Positions 37,178 to 46,177 are shown, numbered from the stretch's first letter. The stretch is DNA of 64,000 bases from an uncultured Campylobacterales bacterium (GCA_947503785.1 CANNFB010000012.1:1-64000), one strand, 5' to 3'. The notes: generated from the letters alone by a model not told the origin. Numbers and translations: made by a program.

Positions 37178-38628
37178 ACAAGCTCACTAATAGAATCTAA
37201 AATATCACTAGTCTCATCATCTAATCTTTTCATATCTTCTAAAATAATAGCAGGAGTTCTAAGAGCTGCTTCTTCTTTAGTAAATGGATTTTTAACAGAT
37301 AAATCATAAGTATTTTCATCCAAATCATTAATATTTACAGTCCAAGAGTTATCACTATCTTTTTTAGTTTTTTCTAAAGCTATAAAGTCTTTCATATCTT
37401 TATCATTTAAAGGATTTGTTTTCCCCATATTTCGCCCAGCGTTTAAAGAGTAAAACCAAGTCTTTTTTGTAGCTTCACCTTTAGTAAAAAATAGAACTAC
37501 AGTTTTTACACCTGCTCCTGTAAAAGTACCTGCTGGCATGTCTAAAACTGTATGAAGGTTACAAGATTCTAGTAAGTATTTTCGTAAAGCTACAGAAGCA
37601 TTATCAGTATTTGATAAAACTGTATTCTTTATTACAACTGCTGCTCGTCCACCAGCTTTTAGTGATTTGATAAAGTGTTGCATAAATAAAAATGCAGTTT
37701 CACCCGTCTTAATATTAAAGTTTTGTTGTACTTCTTTTCGCTCTTTTCCACCAAAAGGAGGATTAGCTAGGATGATGTTATATCTGTCTTTTTCTTGAAT
37801 CTCTGATAAAGGTTCACCTAGAGTATTTGTATGCAAAATATTTGGAGCTTCGATACCATGTAAAATCATATTCATAATACCGATTACATAAGCTAGATTC
37901 TTTTTCTCTTTTCCATAAAAAGTGTTTTTTTGTAGCGTTTGAAGATTGTCTACATTCTTTTCCATATTTGCTTTTATATAATCATAAGACTCACATAAAA
38001 ACCCTGCACTTCCTACTGCTCCATCATAAACTGTTTCACCAATTTGTGGATTGATTACGTTTATCATTGCACGGATTAGTGGTCTTGGAGTATAGTATTG
38101 ACCTCCATTTCTTCCTGCATTTCCCATATTTTTGATTTTTGTTTCGTAAAGATGGCTTAGTTCATGTTTGTCATTACTTGACCTAAAAGGTAGAGAGTCT
38201 GCAAGCTCTAAGATTTCTCTTAAACCATATCCGCTTTGGATTTTATTTTTAAGTTCTGAAAATATTTCACCAATTTTATATTCAATAGTATCAGCAGATA
38301 TTGCTTTTTGTTTAAAAGAAGCCAGATAAGGGAAAAGCTTACCATCTACAAACTGTACTAAATCAACACCCGTCAAAGAAGCATTGTGATCAAACTTTCC
38401 ATCTGTTGTTTTTGGACATGCCCAAATATTCCATCTATATTGCTCATCTAAAATAAATGAATACTCTTCACCCTCAAGCTCTGCAATTTCAGCTTTTTCA
38501 TTTTCAAGTTCATCTAAGTATCGTAAAAACATTACCCAAGAAGTTTGACCTATGTAGTCAAGCTCACTATCAGCACCAGAGTCTTTGAAAAGAATATCAT
38601 CTATATTTTTAAAAGTTTGTTCAAACAT
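37174..38628 (-). CDS. hsdM: Type I restriction-modification N6-adenine methyltransferase subunit
   Basis: 484 residues. It methylates adenine in the sequence chosen by HsdS. Seen: a helical N-terminal HsdM domain (about 1-140), GQYYTPRPLIRAMI (about 162-175), SAM-binding DGAVGSAGFL, and the catalytic ILANPPFGG (the [N/D]PPF/Y motif). A GGRAAVVI strand follows. GGAA just upstream serves as ribosome binding site. It heads the cassette hsdM-hsdS-rhuM-hsdR. The AT-rich stretch 38629-38731 upstream contains several TATAAT-like hexamers, so the exact promoter cannot be picked. Confidence 0.95.
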   Translation of the reverse strand: MFEQTFKNIDDILFKDSGADSELDYIGQTSWVMFLRYLDELENEKAEIAELEGEEYSFILDEQYRWNIWACPKTTDGKFDHNASLTGVDLVQFVDGKLFPYLASFKQKAISADTIEYKIGEIFSELKNKIQSGYGLREILELADSLPFRSSNDKHELSHLYETKIKNMGNAGRNGGQYYTPRPLIRAMINVINPQIGETVYDGAVGSAGFLCESYDYIKANMEKNVDNLQTLQKNTFYGKEKKNLAYVIGIMNMILHGIEAPNILHTNTLGEPLSEIQEKDRYNIILANPPFGGKERKEVQQNFNIKTGETAFLFMQHFIKSLKAGGRAAVVIKNTVLSNTDNASVALRKYLLESCNLHTVLDMPAGTFTGAGVKTVVLFFTKGEATKKTWFYSLNAGRNMGKTNPLNDKDMKDFIALEKTKKDSDNSWTVNINDLDENTYDLSVKNPFTKEEAALRTPAIILEDMKRLDDETSDILDSISELV

Positions 38629-38731
38629 TAATTTCCATTATAATTATAAAATTTTATAATATTTTACTAAAAGTTTATAAACAGCTTGCTTTAAAAAATA
38701 ATAATTTTTCTTTTTCTTTTTCTTCTCTAAC

Positions 38732-39394
38732 TTACAAAATCCCCTCTTCTTTAAAAGAGTAAAAACCATCTTTTGTAAATATCACATGATCAAGTATATC
38801 AATACCCAAAATCTTTGCAGATTCTTGTAGTCTTTTTGTTATATTTATATCTGATAAACTGGCACTTAAAACTCCACTTGGGTGGTTATGAGCTAGGATA
38901 AGACTTGCACACCTTTTTTCAATCGCATAAGAAAAAACTTCTCTTGGATGAACTAAGGTTTGGTTCAAAGTGCCTATACTTATGACTTCTGTCTTTACTA
39001 AGTGGTTTGCTCCATCTAGGTATATACACAAAAAATATTCTTGTTGTTTATCTTTATAGGGGATTAACTCTTCGTATACATCACGAGAGCTTGATATTCT
39101 TATTTTTTGTTTATCACTTAAGTATCTTTTTGATAATTCTATGCTTGATAATATTTGTGCGGCTTTAGCTTTTCCCAATCCATGTATACTTGTAAGCATT
39201 TCCAAAGTGATTGAAGTGAAGTCTTTTTCTAGAAGTTTTATTATCTCTTTGGATAAAGAAATAACATCTTTACCTTTTACACCTGAACCTAAAAGTACAC
39301 TCAAAAGTTCATAATCTTTAAGTGATTGTGCCCCTCTTTTGTATAGCTTTTCTCTTGGTTTGTTTATATCTTCTAAATCTTGAATCGTTTTCAT
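38732..39394 (-). CDS. radC: RadC-family JAB-domain protein
   Basis: 220 residues, full length. The N terminus carries the RadC helical region and a helix-hairpin-helix (HGLGKAKAAQIL, about 70-81). The C-terminal half is a JAB/MPN metal-binding domain with LAHNHPSGVLSASLSDI (about 168-184), i.e. the HxHPSG...SxxD motif. Despite the name, a DNA-repair role is not supported for this family; it is often found near mobile or defence genes. Here it lies directly upstream of the Type I RM cassette on the same strand, with a 100-base gap, so linkage may be positional only. Confidence 0.92.
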   Translation of the reverse strand: MKTIQDLEDINKPREKLYKRGAQSLKDYELLSVLLGSGVKGKDVISLSKEIIKLLEKDFTSITLEMLTSIHGLGKAKAAQILSSIELSKRYLSDKQKIRISSSRDVYEELIPYKDKQQEYFLCIYLDGANHLVKTEVISIGTLNQTLVHPREVFSYAIEKRCASLILAHNHPSGVLSASLSDINITKRLQESAKILGIDILDHVIFTKDGFYSFKEEGIL

Positions 39395-39482
39395 TTTAAA
39401 TCCTTAACTTCTCAATATATGAAAAGTTTATCGGATTTTTTGTTTTGTTATAAAAAATATAACAAAATGTAAGGTTTTGTTA

Positions 39483-39677
39483 TTATTTTTCTTGTGTAGT
39501 AAAAATAAGCTTTGCTTCATCTAAAAGTTTTTGTGCATCTTCTAGTTGTTTTATACCTGATTTATATACTTCAATTGAGTCACTTAATGTGATTTGTGGG
39601 TTTGATAACTTTTCTAAAAGTTGTTTTGCTTCTACTATTTTATCTTCAAAAACTAATTTTTCTGTTTCTTTACTCAT
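39483..39677 (-). CDS. xseB: Exodeoxyribonuclease VII small subunit
   Basis: 64 residues, the normal size, all helical. It joins several copies to XseA to form the ssDNA exonuclease VII. The motif ITLSDSIEVYKSGIKQLEDA resembles the family core LExLExGxLxLEEAlxxYexGxxL. Its ATG overlaps the last base of the metX stop (TAATG), so it is translationally coupled to metX. xseA is not in the window. Confidence 0.88.
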   Translation of the reverse strand: MSKETEKLVFEDKIVEAKQLLEKLSNPQITLSDSIEVYKSGIKQLEDAQKLLDEAKLIFTTQEK

Positions 39678-40783
39678 TATTTACCTTCTAATATATTTCT
39701 TGTGTATTCTTCAAACTTATCAACTTCAACTAAAAAAGAATCATGTCCTGATTTACTATTTATAAGTTTGTATGTTACTTGGTCTTCTTTGCCTAGTTTT
39801 ATCATAATATCTCTTATTTCTTCCATTTCTTCAGGAAAAAATAGCATATCATCTTCAAAAGCTATTAAGTGTAAATTACACTTTAATTTAGCAAATGAAT
39901 CTTCTAATTTATCTTTATTTCTTCCTGCATCGAAAATATTCATCGTTTTACAAATATACAGATATGATAAAGGATCAAATACTTTGGGAAAACTATATGC
40001 GTTGTATTCTAAGTATCTTTCAACTTCAAATCTTCCAAATAGTTCGTATAAACCGTCTTTACTTGAGTACTCTCTTCCAAACTTAGCATTAAATAAAGTT
40101 GGGCTTAAATATGCAATTAATCCAGCCATTCGCCCAATTGCAAGACCTGGTAAACCACTAGCTTCTAAGTCTTCTTTTTTATAAAGTCCATTTTTAAAAA
40201 CTGGGTCATGTCTTATAGCTTCAATTGCAATTTTATTGATTGCAATTGCCCATGGTCTTGTATATGCTGTTGTTGCCATTGCAATTATAGTGTCTGTAAA
40301 CTCTGGATATTCAATAGAGTAACAAAGGGCTTGCATTCCACCCATTGAACCACCAATTACAGCTACGGCTTTCTCAATACCTAATTTTTTATATAAGGCC
40401 ATTTGAGCTTTTACAATATCTGAGATTGTTAAAATAGGAAACTTAAGTCTATATTCTTGCTTTGTTGAAGGGTCAATACTAAGTGCATTTGTAGAACCAA
40501 AAGTACTTCCTAAGTTATTTGAACATATTACAAAATATTTTGATGTGTCTACTACCTTTCCATCTCCAATAAACTTATCCCACCAACCAGGCTTTGCTTC
40601 AGAACCATAACGTCCAGCAGCATGATGGGAACCTGCAAGTGCATGACATATAACTATTACATTTGATTTATCTTCATTTAATTCGCCGTACGTTTCGTAT
40701 ACTAGTTCGTAAGATTCTAGTATCCTTCCACTTTCTAAGTGTAAACGTTCATCAAATTTCTGGGTTTTAGTTTCTATTTTCAA
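39677..40783 (-). CDS. metX: Homoserine O-acetyltransferase
   Basis: 368 residues, normal length. It acetylates homoserine with acetyl-CoA as the first committed step of methionine synthesis. It is an alpha/beta hydrolase fold with VICHALAGSHH near 47-57, nucleophile motif GGSMGGMQ near 144-151, and a late SGHDSFLVE carrying the catalytic histidine. The start appears to be TTG at 40783: the nearest ATG upstream (40794) is out of frame, and a GGAAAAAA ribosome binding site precedes the TTG. It forms a tight pair with xseB. Confidence 0.95.
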   Translation of the reverse strand: MKIETKTQKFDERLHLESGRILESYELVYETYGELNEDKSNVIVICHALAGSHHAAGRYGSEAKPGWWDKFIGDGKVVDTSKYFVICSNNLGSTFGSTNALSIDPSTKQEYRLKFPILTISDIVKAQMALYKKLGIEKAVAVIGGSMGGMQALCYSIEYPEFTDTIIAMATTAYTRPWAIAINKIAIEAIRHDPVFKNGLYKKEDLEASGLPGLAIGRMAGLIAYLSPTLFNAKFGREYSSKDGLYELFGRFEVERYLEYNAYSFPKVFDPLSYLYICKTMNIFDAGRNKDKLEDSFAKLKCNLHLIAFEDDMLFFPEEMEEIRDIMIKLGKEDQVTYKLINSKSGHDSFLVEVDKFEEYTRNILEGK

Positions 40784-40867
40784 ATTTTTTCCATTATTAT
40801 TTTATAAGTTTATATTATCAAAAGTTAAGATAAGACTTGCTTTTACTAATAAATTACATCTGATATA

Positions 40868-41317
40868 TTAAGCTTTTTTAATTTCCTCTAAATCTATTTT
40901 CATAATTTCTTGCCATTTAGTATCAGGAGACCACTGCTCAAACATTGAAATATCGATTTCATCAAAAGGTGTATTTAATATATATTTATGATAAACATAC
41001 ATAAACGCAGTAACTCTATAATTTAAAGCACAATGAACCCATACTTTATTTGATCCTAAGGCTTGTAGTGTATTTAAAAAAAGTTTTATATCAGAAGCTT
41101 TTGGGTTTTCAAAATCTACAGGGATATGAAAATATGCCATTTTTAAGTCTGTTACTATTTTGTCTTCGTTTTCTATTGCATTTGAAGCATTGTGTAAAGC
41201 TAAGTTTATTACAACTTCAAAGTCATGTTCTGCAATAGTTTTAAATTGCTCAGGACTTGGCTGTCCTGATGTTGATATTAGTTCATTTATTTTTATATAG
41301 TTTAATATTTCTTCCAT
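40868..41317 (-). CDS. Protein tyrosine/dual-specificity phosphatase-like protein
   Basis: 149 residues. The opening ISTSGQPSPEQFKTIAEHDF followed by VVINLAL is typical of the DSP-like fold of small bacterial phosphatases. The loop is HCALNYRVTAF near residues 95-105, so the arginine follows the cysteine after only four residues instead of the usual five of CX5R. Similar HCAxNxRV loops occur in a poorly studied subfamily. It begins 13 bases after the deaminase gene and is probably co-transcribed. Substrate unknown. Confidence 0.72.
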   Translation of the reverse strand: MEEILNYIKINELISTSGQPSPEQFKTIAEHDFEVVINLALHNASNAIENEDKIVTDLKMAYFHIPVDFENPKASDIKLFLNTLQALGSNKVWVHCALNYRVTAFMYVYHKYILNTPFDEIDISMFEQWSPDTKWQEIMKIDLEEIKKA

Positions 41318-41330
41318 TTATTCCCTTTAA

Positions 41331-42326
41331 TTAAATTGCTTTTTCTACTTTTAATATATACTCTTTTTTTAGCTCATCATTTATAAAACTTGAATTGAAA
41401 GAGTTTTTCACTAATGTAATTATATCTTCTTTTGTAAGTGGTAAATTCTCACATAAATTTATAAAATTTTGATTTATATATCCCTTGAAATACGCAGGGT
41501 CATCTGAATTTACACTTACATTTAAACCATAATCTAAAAGTTCTTTTATATTATGTTCTTTGTAGTTTTCAAATACTTTTAATTCTATGTTTGAGTTTGG
41601 GCAAACGGTAAGAGGTATTTGTTCTTGCTTTAATCTTTGCATTAATTTAGCACTTTTAATCGACTGAACACCATGGTCAATTCGTTGTATTTCTAATAAA
41701 TCTAAAGCTTCATAAATATATGAAACATCAGCTTCTTCTCCTGCGTGAGCTACGAGTTTAAAGCCCTGCTCTTTTGCCTTTTTAAATACCTCTATAAACT
41801 TCGAAGGAGGATTTCCTAACTCTGAGGAATCTAAACCAACTCCTAGAATATCACTTTTAAAAGCTTTTGCTTGATTTAAAGTTTCAAGTGCATCTTCTTG
41901 TGATAAGTGTCTTAAAAAACACATAATAATACAAGATGTGATTCCATACTTTTCTTTTGCATCAGCTAAGGCTTCTTTGATTCCTGTGATTACAGTTTCA
42001 AAGGAAATTCCTCTTGAAGTATGTGATTGTGGGTCAAAAAATATTTCTGTATGAATTACATTGTCTTCTACACATTTTAAAATATATTCATGAGTTAAAT
42101 CATAAAAATCTTGTTTTGTAATAAGTACATTTGCTCCTGCATAGTAAATATCTAAAAAGCTTTGTAAATTTGTGAAGTTATAAGCAGCTTTTACATCATC
42201 AATAGTTTTATAAGGTATTTGTATATTGTTTCTCTTTGCAAGAGTAAACATAAGTTCAGGTTCTAATGAACCTTCAATATGCAAATGAAGTTCAGCTTTT
42301 GGTAATCTTTTTATTAAATCTATCAT
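41331..42326 (-). CDS. Adenine deaminase / adenosine deaminase family protein
   Basis: 331 residues of the metal-dependent adenosine-deaminase superfamily. Metal ligands are visible in AELHLHIEGSLEPE (about 11-24), AHAGEE (about 195-200) and VNSDDPAYF (the SxDDP motif). IDHGVQ carries the base-contacting histidine. The segment FFDPQSHTSRG (about 98-108) is characteristic of the adenine-deaminase branch (yeast Aah1 and Pseudomonas type) rather than adenosine deaminase, so adenine to hypoxanthine is the likelier reaction in purine salvage. Assignment of substrate is by motif only. Confidence 0.88.
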   Translation of the reverse strand: MIDLIKRLPKAELHLHIEGSLEPELMFTLAKRNNIQIPYKTIDDVKAAYNFTNLQSFLDIYYAGANVLITKQDFYDLTHEYILKCVEDNVIHTEIFFDPQSHTSRGISFETVITGIKEALADAKEKYGITSCIIMCFLRHLSQEDALETLNQAKAFKSDILGVGLDSSELGNPPSKFIEVFKKAKEQGFKLVAHAGEEADVSYIYEALDLLEIQRIDHGVQSIKSAKLMQRLKQEQIPLTVCPNSNIELKVFENYKEHNIKELLDYGLNVSVNSDDPAYFKGYINQNFINLCENLPLTKEDIITLVKNSFNSSFINDELKKEYILKVEKAI

Positions 42327-42400
42327 TTATATCCATCGTTTCTTATTTATTTTTCTGATTATACTATGATACAATAAGAAAAAATTTAAGGTATATATTT

Positions 42401-43435
42401 ATGACTATGATTATGGCAAAATCAACTGAAGCTGTTGATGCTTATAAACTTGTAAGAGCTTTACAAAAAAGATTTGTAGAAAAACTAAATCATTTAAGCC
42501 AAACAATTGGTGAAAATAAAAACTTTGAAGAAGTTACATGGCTAAGAGATGAAGGAATTCATGGTGGTGGTTCTAGATTTGAAGCTAGAGATAATATTCT
42601 TTTTAATACTGCAAGTGTAAATGTATCTCAAGTTCATTATGATGAAGATGAAACAAAAAAGCTTCAAAGTGCAAGTGCAATATCTACAATAATTCATCCA
42701 AAAAATCCTAATGTTCCATCTATTCATATTCATATTTCTTTAACACAAATTAAAGGAAGTTCATCTTATTGGCGTGTTATGGCGGATTTAAATCCAAGTA
42801 TTGAAAACAATGAAGATAAAGAAGTATTTAAGAAGGCTCTTAAAACTCTTTCAAAAGATACTTATGAAGAAGGAATAAAACAAGGTGATAAATACTTTAA
42901 TATTCCTGATTTAAATAGACATAGAGGTATTTCTCACTTTTATTTAGAAAACTACAAAACATCAAATACAAAAGAAGATTATGACTTTGCAAATAGTTTT
43001 GGAGAGGGAATAATTGATACTTATATTGATATTATTTCAAATGCCTTTAATACTAGAAAAACCATTTTAGAAGAAGATAAAAAGAAGCAACTTGACTATC
43101 ATACTTTATATTTATTTCAAGTTTTAACACTTGATAGAGGTACAACTTCTGGTCTTTTAATTCATAATCAAAATGATGTTGGAATTATGGGTTCATTACC
43201 TACTTTTATAAATAAATCCTTATTAAAATCATGGCAAGAAAAAGCTACAAAACCACAAGATGAATTGGTTTCAAATTTAGTAGAAGCTATCAAAGATGAA
43301 GGAATTGTTGATAAAGCTACAAAAGAAAAACTAGCACAGGTTGTACGAGAGCATTATAAAAAATATCCGCAAGCTTTAAGTATGCAAGCTAGTGGAAATA
43401 CAGTTCCATCAACAGTATCAAATCATAAAGGTTAA
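42401..43435 (+). CDS. hemF: Oxygen-dependent coproporphyrinogen III oxidase
   Basis: 344 residues. It converts coproporphyrinogen III to protoporphyrinogen IX using O2, in heme synthesis; its presence suggests aerobic or microaerobic life. Recognisable parts are GGGSRF (about 55-60), the HIHISLT strand with active-site histidine, ADLNPSI, LNRHRGISHFYLENY, and the late FQVLTLDRGTTSGLL with GIMGSLP. The C-terminal ~60 residues are lysine-rich and variable. In-frame ATGs also occur at 42407 and 42413; 42401 is chosen because TTAAGG lies about 10 bases upstream. A TACAAT -10 is at 42370-42375. Confidence 0.95.
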   Translation: MTMIMAKSTEAVDAYKLVRALQKRFVEKLNHLSQTIGENKNFEEVTWLRDEGIHGGGSRFEARDNILFNTASVNVSQVHYDEDETKKLQSASAISTIIHPKNPNVPSIHIHISLTQIKGSSSYWRVMADLNPSIENNEDKEVFKKALKTLSKDTYEEGIKQGDKYFNIPDLNRHRGISHFYLENYKTSNTKEDYDFANSFGEGIIDTYIDIISNAFNTRKTILEEDKKKQLDYHTLYLFQVLTLDRGTTSGLLIHNQNDVGIMGSLPTFINKSLLKSWQEKATKPQDELVSNLVEAIKDEGIVDKATKEKLAQVVREHYKKYPQALSMQASGNTVPSTVSNHKG

Positions 43436-43437
43436 TC

Positions 43438-43917
43438 ATGGCAATTTTTGGAAATTTAGAAGATGTAAAAAAACAAGTTTCAAAAGAAGCTTTTAAAATA
43501 GCTTTTGAGTATTTAGAAAATATTACAAGTGATTTTTTAAATATTAAAGATGGTGAGTGTATAAAAGAGATGATAACTGATAATATCTTTGTTTTAAAAC
43601 AAGCTTACTATACAAAAAATAGAAAAGATTGTTTTTTTGAAGCACATAAAAAATATATTGATATTCAGTTTATGGTTAAAGGTGAAGAGTATATGGATGT
43701 TTGTGATTTAAACTCTTTAGAAATTATAAATGAATATATCGAGAAAACAGATTTTGCACATTATAAGGGAAAAGAAGATGGTATATCAAAACTTCTTATT
43801 CGTGAAAATTGCTTAGCAATTTTTTATCCAAGTGATGCACATCAACCATGTGTAAAAGTAGAAAATGAAGAATTGATTTATAAAGCAGTGATTAAAATAC
43901 CTGTAAATTTAGTATAG
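43438..43917 (+). CDS. YhcH/YjgK/YiaL (DUF386) family protein
   Basis: 159 residues, a cupin-like beta protein. Family hallmarks are FEAHKKYIDIQFMVKGEEYM (about 67-86) and IFYPSDAHQPC (about 135-145), with potential metal ligands. Family members are tied to sugar (sialic acid or uronate) metabolism in enteric bacteria, but here it follows hemF after only two bases, so it is clearly co-transcribed with a heme gene. No sugar genes are nearby. Function in this setting unknown. Confidence 0.87.
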   Translation: MAIFGNLEDVKKQVSKEAFKIAFEYLENITSDFLNIKDGECIKEMITDNIFVLKQAYYTKNRKDCFFEAHKKYIDIQFMVKGEEYMDVCDLNSLEIINEYIEKTDFAHYKGKEDGISKLLIRENCLAIFYPSDAHQPCVKVENEELIYKAVIKIPVNLV

Positions 43918-43919
43918 TT

Positions 43920-43941
43920 TCAAATCGTTAAAACGCTTTGA
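43920..43941. terminator. Possible convergent terminator hairpin
   Basis: TCAAATCGTT and AACGCTTTGA form a 10-pair stem with one mismatch and a two-base loop, located between the converging hemF-yhcH and acpH genes. The U tract is weak on both strands. Confidence 0.4.
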
Positions 43942-43945
43942 TGCT

Positions 43946-44560
43946 CTAAATTTTCCAGTGATTTATTTTCTCTTTGTTTAAATCTTTTTTAGTATGGTCA
44001 CATAACTGCGGGAAAAAATCAAGAAAATCTTTTTCAAGTTCATCTATGTTTATTTGAACATCATAAAAGTACTCTGAAGCAGTTTCTCTTTTTCGCAATC
44101 TTTCAGATAATCGTAAATCCATTCTTTTAAAGGAAGTGTTTAAATCTTCTAAAGTATGGTATTTATTTAACAAGTCTTTATTTATTAAGTTTGTAACTAT
44201 ATATGAAGCTTTTTGGGGTAAATAGTCTAAACTAATATTTGCTTTTGTATAAAATTTTTGAGTAAATTCATCAAGTGAAATAGTAGAAAACAAATCCCAA
44301 TTTTTAGTAAGAAAATAGTCATAAGTCAAATCAATAATCACAGGTTTTAATAAACCTTTTTCTCTCAGTCTTTTTTTACTTAATCTTACAATATCATGAG
44401 AATCAGTGTATCTATCAATTCGTACATGTGTTTGCATTCCATTTTGTATATGAATACTAGCATCATTCCAACTTTTAGCTTTCAAAGGATCAGCTAAAAT
44501 ATTTCCAATTTGAAAATCAATATGATCTTCTGATAAAAAAGCATGTGCTAACCAATTCAT
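43946..44560 (-). CDS. acpH: Acyl-carrier-protein phosphodiesterase
   Basis: 204 residues, close to E. coli AcpH. It removes the phosphopantetheine arm from holo-ACP. Motifs are MNWLAHAFLS at the start, IGNILADPLK (about 18-27), an IQNGMQTHVRIDRYTDSH block (about 37-54, the HRxID.fTDSH motif) and LTYDYFLTKNW (about 78-88). HD-like metal ligands are preserved. It stands alone and converges on the hemF pair. Confidence 0.88.
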   Translation of the reverse strand: MNWLAHAFLSEDHIDFQIGNILADPLKAKSWNDASIHIQNGMQTHVRIDRYTDSHDIVRLSKKRLREKGLLKPVIIDLTYDYFLTKNWDLFSTISLDEFTQKFYTKANISLDYLPQKASYIVTNLINKDLLNKYHTLEDLNTSFKRMDLRLSERLRKRETASEYFYDVQINIDELEKDFLDFFPQLCDHTKKDLNKEKINHWKI

Positions 44561-44667
44561 TAAATTCCTTTTAAAAACTTACTTTATATTAATAAACTTA
44601 AATGCCAATAAAACAAATATTTATACTTTATGTTATATACTTCGCTTACTAATTTAAAGGAATTTAT

Positions 44668-45162
44668 TTGAACGTAGATATTACAAAAATAGCTAATGTG
44701 ATTTTATACATGTTACATAAAAAAGTTGACCACTTAAATGATAAAAAAGTATCAATAATGCTTTTCTTAATGGAATATAATCATCTTAAGTTTTGCGATA
44801 AGAAAATATTCAATGAAGAGTATATTAAAAACTCAAGAAACCCTGAGCCAGTACTTTTAGGTGAGCTTTTTGATGTGATTGCAAACAATGAAGATTTAAC
44901 AGAAGAGGATGAAAGACTTTATTTTATCCAAGAGCTTTTAGATTATTTAGATATTGAAGTTGTTGAAAGAAAGAAATTTGCTGAATTAAAGTTTATCAAA
45001 ATGGAAGAAGAGTTTGATGAAACAATTTTTAATGAAGATGAATTAAAGACAATTTATAAAGTTGTAAGTGAGCATAAAAGTACAAGTCCTAGAAATATTG
45101 CAAATGCATGTTTCCAGATTGATGATTTAAGAAAAATACCAAATGGCGAGATAATTATCTAA
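44668..45162 (+). CDS. Panacea/SocA-like (DUF4065-type) domain protein
   Basis: 164 residues starting at TTG with a good AAAGGAA ribosome binding site seven bases upstream. The N-terminal part, ANVILYMLHKKVDHLNDKKV followed by FLMEYNHLKF and a PVLLGELFDVI stretch, follows the layout of the Panacea domain found in antitoxins such as SocA. The rest is acidic and helical. No toxin-sized partner is adjacent, so a toxin-antitoxin role is not supported by context. It ends one base before the stop of the converging protease gene. Domain call is tentative. Confidence 0.6.
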   Translation: MNVDITKIANVILYMLHKKVDHLNDKKVSIMLFLMEYNHLKFCDKKIFNEEYIKNSRNPEPVLLGELFDVIANNEDLTEEDERLYFIQELLDYLDIEVVERKKFAELKFIKMEEEFDETIFNEDELKTIYKVVSEHKSTSPRNIANACFQIDDLRKIPNGEIII

Positions 45163-45163
45163 G

Positions 45164-46102
45164 TTAGAAGTTATTTCTAAAGTTTAAAATATCACTTTTT
45201 GTTAAAGATAGTTGATTTATCTGATTTTGTTGTAGTATCGGATTCATCAATGCGTCTTTATCATCTATATGTGGTATTCCTACTAAATGCGCAATTTCAT
45301 GTGCGATTATCGCTTTTAATTCATTTTTACTTTCAAAACCATAAACCTCTATTTTATTCATAACATTCTTTACAGTTTTTTCCTTCACTTTTTTTCCATT
45401 TTTATAAAAAACTTTTGAAGTAACTTCTTTTAGCCCTATTGCATTACCTTTTACTTTTTTAAAGCTTCTATTCATTCTTTCAAGTTCGTTGTTTAGTCTA
45501 GTAAAATCTCTTATTAAAGTGTTTTGTAAATTTACTTTTTGATTATATGCATTAACTTTTGATTGTACTTTTCTTTGATTTCTTTGAAGAGTACTTGTAG
45601 AATATTTTATTTTTTTTTGCTCTTTTTTTATATAAGCTTTTATTTTTGTATATTCATCTTTTGAGAAGTTTTTTTGTTTATTTACTTCTTTTATATAATC
45701 ATTTAATCTCTCTATTTTTTTATTTAATATAAGACGTTCTTGTTTTAAAAAACTTTTTTCTGTATTAATATTTTCTAATTTTTTTGGTAAAGAATTTTGA
45801 ATGTTTTCTACTTTTGCTTTTTTAAATCTTAACTTTTTTATTTTTTTATCTATTCTTTTTTCAAGTTTTGAAGGTGGCACATAAAGTATATCAATGACTT
45901 TTCCATCTTGGGAATAATCGAAAATATTCATATCAAGTTGTGATTCAAAGGTATATTCTATTTCATTTAAAATATTACGAATTTCTTGATGATTTATTTT
46001 ATCTTTATAGTAATTATCTATTTTACCAATTTTTATTTTCTCAAAAGAGGCATTTGCTAGAGTTGAGAAGATTAAGATTGGAAATATTATTTTTTTTAAC
46101 AT
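45164..46102 (-). CDS. Secreted matrixin-like zinc metalloprotease with coiled coil
   Basis: 312 residues. Residues 1-18 (KKIIFPILIFSTLANA) are a Sec signal peptide ending in ANA. Residues ~85-220 are Lys/Glu-rich and predicted coiled coil. The C-terminal portion carries HEIAHLVGIPH (about 266-276), the HExxHxxGxxH zinc site of metzincins, followed by the DALMNP Met-turn region. Together these suggest a periplasmic or exported peptidase tethered by a helical stalk. It has no operon partner, and its 3' end meets the Panacea-like gene. Substrate unknown. Confidence 0.82.
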   Translation of the reverse strand: MLKKIIFPILIFSTLANASFEKIKIGKIDNYYKDKINHQEIRNILNEIEYTFESQLDMNIFDYSQDGKVIDILYVPPSKLEKRIDKKIKKLRFKKAKVENIQNSLPKKLENINTEKSFLKQERLILNKKIERLNDYIKEVNKQKNFSKDEYTKIKAYIKKEQKKIKYSTSTLQRNQRKVQSKVNAYNQKVNLQNTLIRDFTRLNNELERMNRSFKKVKGNAIGLKEVTSKVFYKNGKKVKEKTVKNVMNKIEVYGFESKNELKAIIAHEIAHLVGIPHIDDKDALMNPILQQNQINQLSLTKSDILNFRNNF

Positions 46103-46177
46103 ACTTTATTTTAATAAAATATATATTTATCATAGCTTATTTAGATATAGTACTAAGCAAAAAAAAGAAGGAATCAC

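Noticed and set aside
44668..45162. Toxin-antitoxin pair based on the Panacea-like protein
   Set aside because: No small toxin-sized gene lies next to it; neighbours are acpH and a protease on the opposite strand.
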